From CAYNWK01 sp964400875 (GTDB taxonomy: Bacteria; Chloroflexota; Anaerolineae; Anaerolineales; UBA4823): DNA of 13,851 bases. The translations under genes were made by a program, and so were the position numbers. The DNA is taken from positions 1 through 13,851 of the forward strand of contig CAYNWK010000115.1 in assembly GCA_964400875.1 (NCBI GenBank). Direction: 5' to 3'. Under the pieces are notes generated by a model. It did not search any database and was not told the DNA's origin. It saw nothing but the letters and a program-made list of their open reading frames with translations. Below are positions 1-6,359 of the stretch, one piece after another (the first letter of the stretch is position 1; the number at the start of each line of letters is the position of its first letter).

Positions 1-2
1 AC

Positions 3-1661
3 GCTTTCGAACAATTCCAGGCTGCGCTCAGCAAAGCGGAAAAATACCTGGCCGATAACGGCTTCTCACCGCAAGAAGGCAGAAACCCTTTGATCGAACG
101 CTGGCACGCGCGGGGTCTGGGGGTCTTCCAGCCCGGTCCCGAAGCAGCTGCTGCATTGAATGCCTTGCCCGGCAGCAAGTCAGATTTTGCCGCTCGCATC
201 GCAGCGCTGCGCCAGACAGGCGATATGGCGACGATCGTCCAGCTCGCCAAGCAATCGCTGAACGGCAATTCGAAGGCTAGCCCGCACCAATCCCAGGTTG
301 CCGCGCAACTGGCCTTGTCTTTAGGCGCACAAGGGCGCCGCGAAGAAGATTTACTCAAAGCGGTCGAAGCTGCCAGGCAAGCCATCAAGGGCGATCCGAA
401 CCAACCGATCTATCACGCTTTGCTCGCACAATTAGCTTTCAGACTCATCGCTGAAGTTCAGGAACACCCTGAAAACCAGATCAATACCGCAGCGCACTCG
501 ATTCAGACCGCGCTGACCTCATGGCCGGACGAGCCTCGCTGGCACGTTCTGGCCGCCCGCTGCAGCTTGGCTGCCGGTGATCCGACGACCGCCATTGAAT
601 ACTGGGAGCACGCCGCTGATCTTGAGCCTCACCATGGAGCTCACTGGATGAATCTTGGAGATACTTACCTGCAGATCAGCGCAGTTTCCCAGGCAATCCA
701 CGCTTTCGAAAGAGCCCAACAAACCGCCTCGGACGAAGTCCAACCGCATCTGGCCTTAGCTGAGGCTTTGATGTTGAAGCAAGAGTTCGATAAAGCTGCG
801 TTGAGCGCAGAGAAAGCTCAAAAATTAGCCCCCGAGCAACCGGGACCTTACAAGTTGCTCGCCAAAATCGCTCTCCACGCTGGGGATCCAGCCGCGGCGC
901 AGAAACACATCCAGGGGACTTTGGCCTTCGAACCGCAAGACTCCGAAGCCCTTACTCTTCTCGCAGAAGCTTTCGAACGGCTGGGTCAGAACCACGAAGC
1001 GATCGAAGTCCTGGAACAAGCCATCCCGTTGACCGAAGACCCCCTACCGCTGATGCTCAAACAAGCTGAATTGCTCGCCGATACGCAAGGGCTGGATGCT
1101 TCTCTGTCCAGGCTGCAATTGCTGGCGGAAGAGTATCCATATGAGCCTGCTGTGCTCACGCCGTTAGCTTTGGCGCTGGCTTCCACCGGTCAGCGAGAAG
1201 CAGCTATTCAAACCGCGCAGCGGGCATTGAGAAACCATCAAGGTGAAACTTACTTCTCGGCGGATCACGAAGAACGCTCCAGGGCTCAAGCGCACCTTCT
1301 ATTGGGCCAGCTGCTCCGGCAAACCGGGCAACTCGATCAGGCCATCCACCAGTTAAGCGAGTCGATCCGCCTGGATCCCGAACAAATTGATGCCTACCTG
1401 GAGCTCGGCAACGCCCAAAAAGAAAGGCGTCAGCAAGCCGTCGCTCTGGCTACATATCAGAAGGCTATCGCCGTTGCTCCGCACGATCCGCGGCCTTACT
1501 ACCAGGCAGGCTTAACGCTCAAAGAGAGCCGGGATTACCTCGGCGCAGAGAGCATGCTTCGCCGGGCCTCTAAACTGGCCCCGGAAGACCTCAACATTCA
1601 CAGACAATTAGGCGCGCTGGTTGCACTGAACCTGGTCCATAACCGAAAAACCGTGCATTGA
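3..1661 (+). CDS. TPR-repeat protein, 5' end outside window
   Basis: The reading frame is open from the first complete codon at position 3, with no stop upstream, so the gene begins before this window; the TTG at 90 is an internal codon and not a convincing start. The visible 552 residues are almost all helical and made of tetratricopeptide repeats, with the usual Gly/Ala at helix A and Ala/Pro at the repeat ends. The clearest repeats are at about 639-730 and three in tandem at about 1285-1605 (for example ALATYQKAIAVAPHDP). TPR solenoids bind protein partners; no catalytic domain is seen in the visible part. It lies 31 bases upstream of a C25 protease gene on the same strand, so the two are probably co-transcribed, and it may scaffold or regulate that protease (inference). 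The missing N terminus could carry another domain or a signal peptide. Confidence 0.9.
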   Translation, partial: AFEQFQAALSKAEKYLADNGFSPQEGRNPLIERWHARGLGVFQPGPEAAAALNALPGSKSDFAARIAALRQTGDMATIVQLAKQSLNGNSKASPHQSQVAAQLALSLGAQGRREEDLLKAVEAARQAIKGDPNQPIYHALLAQLAFRLIAEVQEHPENQINTAAHSIQTALTSWPDEPRWHVLAARCSLAAGDPTTAIEYWEHAADLEPHHGAHWMNLGDTYLQISAVSQAIHAFERAQQTASDEVQPHLALAEALMLKQEFDKAALSAEKAQKLAPEQPGPYKLLAKIALHAGDPAAAQKHIQGTLAFEPQDSEALTLLAEAFERLGQNHEAIEVLEQAIPLTEDPLPLMLKQAELLADTQGLDASLSRLQLLAEEYPYEPAVLTPLALALASTGQREAAIQTAQRALRNHQGETYFSADHEERSRAQAHLLLGQLLRQTGQLDQAIHQLSESIRLDPEQIDAYLELGNAQKERRQQAVALATYQKAIAVAPHDPRPYYQAGLTLKESRDYLGAESMLRRASKLAPEDLNIHRQLGALVALNLVHNRKTVH

Positions 1662-1692
1662 AGTCTCTAATAAAAGAGGGTCAACGCTTCCA

Positions 1693-4509
1693 ATGAACCA
1701 ATCCACATTACCTCCACTCCCTGACGGCACACCGATCTCCAGGCACGAGTTCCTGGTTATCCTGCATGCAGCCTTATCTGTTGATGCTGTCGAATTTGTT
1801 CGCCAGGCTGCTCTATCCTGGTTGGCCAGTTACCCGGGTGATTTGACCGTCCAGCAGATCCATGCCCTGGCTTTGTATCAGGGGGGTTACGACCGGGGTT
1901 CTGCCGCGCTGGTCGCTAAACTAGCCATAACTGACCCTGAATTCCTGGAGATTCAACTGCTCAGCTACCTGCTCTGGCGTGATCACGGCTATGATCAGGG
2001 GGTGGACGCTCGCAATAGCCTCTTTGCGCTCGGTGAGCAGGTCGGTGAGGGTCCTTATCCGGAGTGGGCCGAGCAGTTGAACCTTGCCCGCCGCTTCCTC
2101 CAGGCGGATGACCTGGATCAGGCCGAAGCTCCGGTTCACAAAGCTTTGATCGCCAGTCCGAACACTCCCCTGGTGGCTGTGACTCACCTTCAATACAGCT
2201 ACCGCCGAGGTTTGCCGATGATGGCTATGCGTGACCTGGCCAGCCATTATCACCAACAATGGCCTGATTGTCTTGTGGCAACCTTGCTGTTAGCCGAATC
2301 GTTGATGGATGGCGGCGAATCGGACAGAGCTGTCGCCTTGCTCCACCAGGCCGCCTCGCAGGATATCAGCGGTCAGGTGGCTGATCGCTTGTGGGGGGAA
2401 GAACACCCTTACCGGGGCTTGTGGCCCGAGGACCTGAGCTCCGAGCTCGACATGCCTGTGCCCGCCAGCGTTGCGGCTGTCCTCGGTTGGAACCAGCTTC
2501 CGCTTAACCTCGAGATCGATCTCGAAGAATCGCCCGAAACGGAGGATGTTCCCTTTCTAGAAGATTTGGCTGAGCTTACCCAATTATCCTGGCCTGTGGA
2601 TGAGTCGATTGGGTTTTCCGCGCTCGAGACTGAATTTGACGGGCCGGAGTTGCGGGAGGAGCGCACCGATTCAGAACAGCCCTATCCTGAATCCAGCCCT
2701 CGACCGGCGCCCAGGCGACGCCCAGAACCGGCCCCACACGTAGTTCCGGAATCCGTGCGTTCCGTTCAGGATGAGCTGGAACGGGTGGCAAGACGGCTTA
2801 AACGGGACTATATCGTGCGCGCGGACGGACGTTTTCCCATCTACGTAGTGCTGACTACTCGTTCCGGGCTGGATAAAGTCTATGGTCGGGCCGCCGTTGG
2901 CGTCGAAGCTGCCCTACAGCGGCTCTCGGTTGCTGTGAAATCCCGCCCGGATTGGGGCGCGGTAACTCTTATCGCTGACGACCCAAGCTCTACCCAGCCG
3001 TTTGGCTTGAGTCCGGTAAACCCAACCGATCCGTGGGCGATCAAGCTTCTGCTCGTCGATCTTGACGCGGAACTGTCGAAGACTGGACAAATGATCGGCG
3101 CCGTGCTGATCGTTGGCGGCCCCCAGGTCGTACCCTTCCACCATCTCCCAAACCCGGTGGATGATGAAGACATCGATGTCCCCTCGGACAACCCATACGC
3201 CACCCGGGACGAAAATTATTTTGTGCCCGAGTGGCCCGTCGGCAGGCTGCCAGGTGACGCCTCCGGCGACCCCGACTTTTTAATCAACCACCTCTCTGCC
3301 ATCGCTCGGCAGCACGCCGAGTTTGCGCCACAAGAACAGGCCGGCGGCATGCTTTCATGGCTATACGAAAACAGTCTTTCCAGGCTGCTCGAATGGGCCA
3401 GGAGAAAGCGGTCGGGCATACGCCAGAGTTACGGCTTCACGGCTGCCATCTGGCGGAGGGCTTCCACTTCGGTATTCCGGCCCATCGGGGACCCACACGC
3501 CCTTCTGGTTTCGCCACCAATTCAGATCGATGTCGCGCAAGGCGCCTCAAATGGGAAGAAAGGCAGCTTTCCACACGCTCGGTTGGGCTATTTCAACTTG
3601 CACGGCCTGGAAGACTCGAGTGAGTGGTTCGGGCAGCGCGACCCCGCCGACCCTGCCGACGAGCTTGATTATCCGGTAGCGCTGCGCCCGCAGGATATCC
3701 GCAATGGCGGCCAGGCCCCCCAGATCGTCTTCACCGAAGCCTGCTTTGGCGCCCACGTTATTGGAAAAGATATCGACCAGGCTATGACCTTGAAGTTCTT
3801 AGATTCGGGAACTCAGGTGGTTGTCGGTTCTACCTGCACCTCATATGGCTCGGTTACCACGCCCCTCATCGCCGCTGATCTGCTTGGGCATGCTTTCTGG
3901 AAGCTGCTTAGAGCCGGTCTGCCCGCCGGGGAAGCGTTGCGCAGGGCAAAAATCCACCTGGCTCGTGAGATGCACCGCCGCCAGGGGTACCTGGATGGCG
4001 AAGATCAAAAGACCTTGATCTCCTTCGTCTACTACGGCGACCCCCTGGTACAACCCACTGATTTGAACAGTAACTACCGAACCAAAGGTGTGCTGCGCCC
4101 GCTCAAACCTGCCGAAGCCGTCAAGACGGTTTGCGAAAGAAATCACGGCTCTAATGGAAAAGCCCACCAGGGTGAAGCAGGAGAGGCGCTCAGCGTGGAG
4201 ACCATCGCAAAAGTAAAAAGCGTGGTAGAAAAATACCTTCCGGGGATGGCGGACGCTCAAATGTCGTTCAGCGAACCGCAGGCTGCCTGTCTGGGGCGCG
4301 GGCACACCTGTCCCACCTCCCAGTTGGGGGCCAAGACCATCCCGCTCCATATGCCCAAACGTAATGTCATCACGTTGAGCAAACAGGTCATCGGTAATTC
4401 CTTGAACGGCGATCTCAAAAACGGGCATACCAGGCAGGTACATCACCATTACGCCAGGCTCACAATGGATGAATCCGGCCAGGTTGTCAAGTTATCGATC
4501 TCTCGTTAA
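1693..4509 (+). CDS. Gingipain-like (peptidase C25) cysteine protease with N-terminal TPR-like helices
   Basis: A 938-residue protein in three parts. Residues about 1-250 are helical and TPR-like. Residues about 250-370 form an acidic then Pro/Arg-rich linker. Residues about 381-790 match the C25 (gingipain, caspase-fold, clan CD) pattern: a hydrophobic strand with a GG turn then VVP (471-481), SDNPY (498-502), the VGRLP strand (516-520), the presumed catalytic His637 in FNLHG, Cys684 in TEACFG, and the terminal GDPL (782-785). A tail of about 150 residues follows, with C866-x6-C873 and an HHHY at 917-920. Gingipains are secreted and carry export and sorting domains; none is visible here, so this one is probably cytosolic. 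Substrate and trigger are unknown. The ATG at 1693 is preceded by a weak purine-rich stretch (AGAGGG) 12 bases away. It follows the TPR gene closely and ends at a strong hairpin. The C25 assignment rests on motif recognition only. Confidence 0.85.
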   Translation: MNQSTLPPLPDGTPISRHEFLVILHAALSVDAVEFVRQAALSWLASYPGDLTVQQIHALALYQGGYDRGSAALVAKLAITDPEFLEIQLLSYLLWRDHGYDQGVDARNSLFALGEQVGEGPYPEWAEQLNLARRFLQADDLDQAEAPVHKALIASPNTPLVAVTHLQYSYRRGLPMMAMRDLASHYHQQWPDCLVATLLLAESLMDGGESDRAVALLHQAASQDISGQVADRLWGEEHPYRGLWPEDLSSELDMPVPASVAAVLGWNQLPLNLEIDLEESPETEDVPFLEDLAELTQLSWPVDESIGFSALETEFDGPELREERTDSEQPYPESSPRPAPRRRPEPAPHVVPESVRSVQDELERVARRLKRDYIVRADGRFPIYVVLTTRSGLDKVYGRAAVGVEAALQRLSVAVKSRPDWGAVTLIADDPSSTQPFGLSPVNPTDPWAIKLLLVDLDAELSKTGQMIGAVLIVGGPQVVPFHHLPNPVDDEDIDVPSDNPYATRDENYFVPEWPVGRLPGDASGDPDFLINHLSAIARQHAEFAPQEQAGGMLSWLYENSLSRLLEWARRKRSGIRQSYGFTAAIWRRASTSVFRPIGDPHALLVSPPIQIDVAQGASNGKKGSFPHARLGYFNLHGLEDSSEWFGQRDPADPADELDYPVALRPQDIRNGGQAPQIVFTEACFGAHVIGKDIDQAMTLKFLDSGTQVVVGSTCTSYGSVTTPLIAADLLGHAFWKLLRAGLPAGEALRRAKIHLAREMHRRQGYLDGEDQKTLISFVYYGDPLVQPTDLNSNYRTKGVLRPLKPAEAVKTVCERNHGSNGKAHQGEAGEALSVETIAKVKSVVEKYLPGMADAQMSFSEPQAACLGRGHTCPTSQLGAKTIPLHMPKRNVITLSKQVIGNSLNGDLKNGHTRQVHHHYARLTMDESGQVVKLSISR

Positions 4510-4516
4510 CTAAAAA

Positions 4517-4551
4517 GGGTGAATGGACGAGAAAAACTCGTTCATTCACCC
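4517..4551. terminator. Bidirectional intrinsic terminator between convergent genes
   Basis: Arms at 4517-4531 and 4537-4551 form a 15-base-pair stem with one G-U pair around an AAAAA loop. It sits 7 bases after the C25 protease stop and 26 bases past the stop of the convergent lipoprotein gene. Read on the minus strand, the stem is followed at once by TTTTTA (complement of 4511-4516), a classical terminator. On the plus strand the following run is weaker (GATTTGTTC). Confidence 0.88.
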
Positions 4552-4577
4552 GATTTGTTCAAGTAAGCTGGTAATTT

Positions 4578-6026
4578 TTACTTCGGATAGTTCCAGATCA
4601 AGTAGTTATCTTCCACGCACTTCTCATCCAAAATAGACTTTAGACAGACTTTATAAGCGATTAGCGTGGCATTCGGCGCGTCGATCGGATTTATCCACTT
4701 GGAGGCCATACCTTCCGCGTTAGTCGGCGGGAACGTAAATCTTTGCGGACGCCCATTAGGCATCGTGATATGGATGACGGGTTCAAAATTGGCCAGCGGT
4801 CTGCCTTTTTTGAAAACAGCAACAAAGATCTCTTGGGCTTCATCCGTGGATACGGATGGCTGCCTCTCCCATACTTTAATCTCTACATCTCGAAGTGAGA
4901 AATCGTCGTCCTGGCCAGCTCCATAGGCGGCTAAATATTCGGACCCTAAGGGTGCTAAACTGAGCCGGTCTCCTGCTTCGCCATCGATGTTCAGATCGAC
5001 GCACACGGTGGTGAAACACTGGCGAAAAATTCCTTCTCCGGCTTGAAAAACCTCACTCACCGGTTTACCAAAGAAAGCCAATCCGCCGCGACGATCCAGG
5101 TAGTTCAAGAAGGCGACCGGCACGTGATGACCTAGCTCCCCTTTCGTTGTGATGAAAACCATCAGCTTTTGAGCAGGGTCTTCCCTGACCGGCGCGTCGT
5201 TGATCAACCCTAAGAGGGTAACGATTGGGCGGGCGAAAACCTCGGATTTCGAATCGGATTCCTGGACCAGCACCAGGTTTTCGAACACAACCTCCCGGTT
5301 GGTATCGAACCCAAACCTCGTTTCGCTCAATGTTTTCCCAATGAAAGGTAAGCCTAACGCCGCTGCTTTGGAACCGAACGGTTCGGGTAAGGGCTGACCT
5401 TCTTGCGGCAGAGCATTGGTCGGAGAACTACCCCGGCAGTCCTTGTCGCACGCGTAGGCGCCGTAGGCCATCAAAAGCACCTGCTGCGGACTGTCGTCAC
5501 GTATATAGAAACCCAGATTGCCGAAATATTGTTCGATCCGCTCCTGGTCCAGGTTATAGCGCGCCTCAGTGATCGGTTCTCCGACGAAGCGAACGCCCCC
5601 CAATTCATCGAACTTTGCTTCGAAAGCGGGATAAACGATATGCCCATTGATATAGCGGGCGTCGCCCCCCGGATCAGACACGGGCTCGCCTCGAATATCA
5701 TCGAAGCTCTCACCCAGGGGCGCCCACCGGTAACGCCCCGTCTCAGGCGCCTCCGGATCGTAAATCATCAACCCGGCTTGAACGTATTGGTGAATCTGGT
5801 TCTTAACCCGGGTCGCTTCCGAAATTGCCGGTCCGAATACAGCTTCTCCGCCATAAATACCATAGAATTTGGCAAACACCGGGTCTACCGGGATTGCTTC
5901 ACCGCTCACACTTAAGCGCGCTGGTTTGTCTTCGCTGGCCGCCGTTCCACAGGCGCTTAATAAGATTGAAAACGTAATTAAAAAAGAGAAGATGCGTATT
6001 GGGATAGAACCTGCTCTTGTCATCAT
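4578..6026 (-). CDS. Secreted lipoprotein with four LGFP-like repeats and a C-terminal Ig-like domain
   Basis: A 482-residue protein with a basic N terminus, a hydrophobic segment (about 10-25) and a lipobox, LLSAC, with the lipidated Cys at 26; it should be anchored on the outer face of the membrane. Four degenerate repeats share a core like FGxPISE followed by an aromatic stretch: about 56-95 (VFGPAISEA), 142-178 (FVGEPITEA), 222-257 (FIGKTLSET) and 312-345 (FFGKPVSEV). Spacing and pattern resemble LGFP repeats, known in cell-wall-associated proteins. Residues about 380-482 look like a beta-sandwich (Ig-like) domain. Three close cysteine pairs (193/197, 337/342, 461/470) suggest disulphides and fit export. 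Two ATGs are adjacent (6026 and 6023), behind a weak GGTGGG site that lies very close. Its role is unknown; surface attachment is inferred. It is convergent with the C25 gene and divergent from a second lipoprotein. Confidence 0.8.
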   Translation of the reverse strand: MMTRAGSIPIRIFSFLITFSILLSACGTAASEDKPARLSVSGEAIPVDPVFAKFYGIYGGEAVFGPAISEATRVKNQIHQYVQAGLMIYDPEAPETGRYRWAPLGESFDDIRGEPVSDPGGDARYINGHIVYPAFEAKFDELGGVRFVGEPITEARYNLDQERIEQYFGNLGFYIRDDSPQQVLLMAYGAYACDKDCRGSSPTNALPQEGQPLPEPFGSKAAALGLPFIGKTLSETRFGFDTNREVVFENLVLVQESDSKSEVFARPIVTLLGLINDAPVREDPAQKLMVFITTKGELGHHVPVAFLNYLDRRGGLAFFGKPVSEVFQAGEGIFRQCFTTVCVDLNIDGEAGDRLSLAPLGSEYLAAYGAGQDDDFSLRDVEIKVWERQPSVSTDEAQEIFVAVFKKGRPLANFEPVIHITMPNGRPQRFTFPPTNAEGMASKWINPIDAPNATLIAYKVCLKSILDEKCVEDNYLIWNYPK

Positions 6027-6194
6027 CCCACCATTATTTTGGTAAGAGCTGTTTAGAGTGCATCGTCGTTGTCATCCAGGTAAGGCCTCTAAATTCTTCC
6101 CAGTCGATCAGGTTTGATTTATGATCTCGTTAAACAGGGTATTGGCAAACGCCACCCTAATCCAAGTCACCCTCGTTTTTGGATAACGAAACCA

Positions 6195-6200
6195 ATTATA
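6195..6200 (-). promoter_or_regulatory. Possible -10 element for the minus-strand lipoprotein
   Basis: A perfect TATAAT is read on the minus strand, with only a poor -35 (GTTACC, 17-base spacing) upstream. It would give a leader of about 160 bases before the lipoprotein start at 6026. Low confidence because A/T-rich hexamers are common in this 333-base gap (6027-6359). Apart from this, the plus-strand promoter at 6289-6317 and a small imperfect hairpin at 6136-6158, I see nothing in the gap. Confidence 0.35.
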
Positions 6201-6288
6201 GGTTATTTTTTGTCTTTGGTAACATGAACAATATATCGATTACGGCTGTTCTTGTCTAATGACATATGACACCTAAGCAACATTGAGA

Positions 6289-6317
6289 TTGTACCATTTT
6301 TGGTACTGGCGTACTAT
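6289..6317 (+). promoter_or_regulatory. Sigma70/SigA-type promoter of the 771-residue lipoprotein gene
   Basis: TTGTAC at 6289-6294 and TACTAT at 6312-6317 are separated by 17 bases, a good match to the housekeeping consensus. Transcription would begin near 6324, 36 bases before the ATG at 6360. This argues that the in-frame TTG at 6300, which lies inside the promoter, is not the start codon. Confidence 0.6.
6291..6306. repeat. Inverted repeat over the -35 element (possible operator)
   Basis: GTACCA (6291-6296) and TGGTAC (6301-6306) are perfect inverted arms around TTTT. They overlap the -35 and the spacer of the promoter at 6289-6317, the usual place for a repressor site. No regulator can be named from the sequence. 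Confidence 0.5.
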
Positions 6318-6359
6318 ATAACTGTGACTAAATCCACTAATAAAACTGTAAGTAGTACA

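Noticed and set aside
3841..4449. 202-codon open frame on the minus strand inside the C25 gene
   Set aside because: It lies wholly antisense to a gene with clear protein motifs, shows no recognisable domain and has no supported start; it is a frame shadow.
5403..5915. 170-codon plus-strand frame across the lipoprotein gene
   Set aside because: Antisense to a coherent lipoprotein with repeats and a lipobox, with no recognisable protein features.
6300..6359. In-frame TTG extension of the 771-residue lipoprotein
   Set aside because: The TTG lies inside the -35/-10 promoter and would put 20 polar residues before the signal peptide; the ATG at 6360 gives a normal lipoprotein signal.
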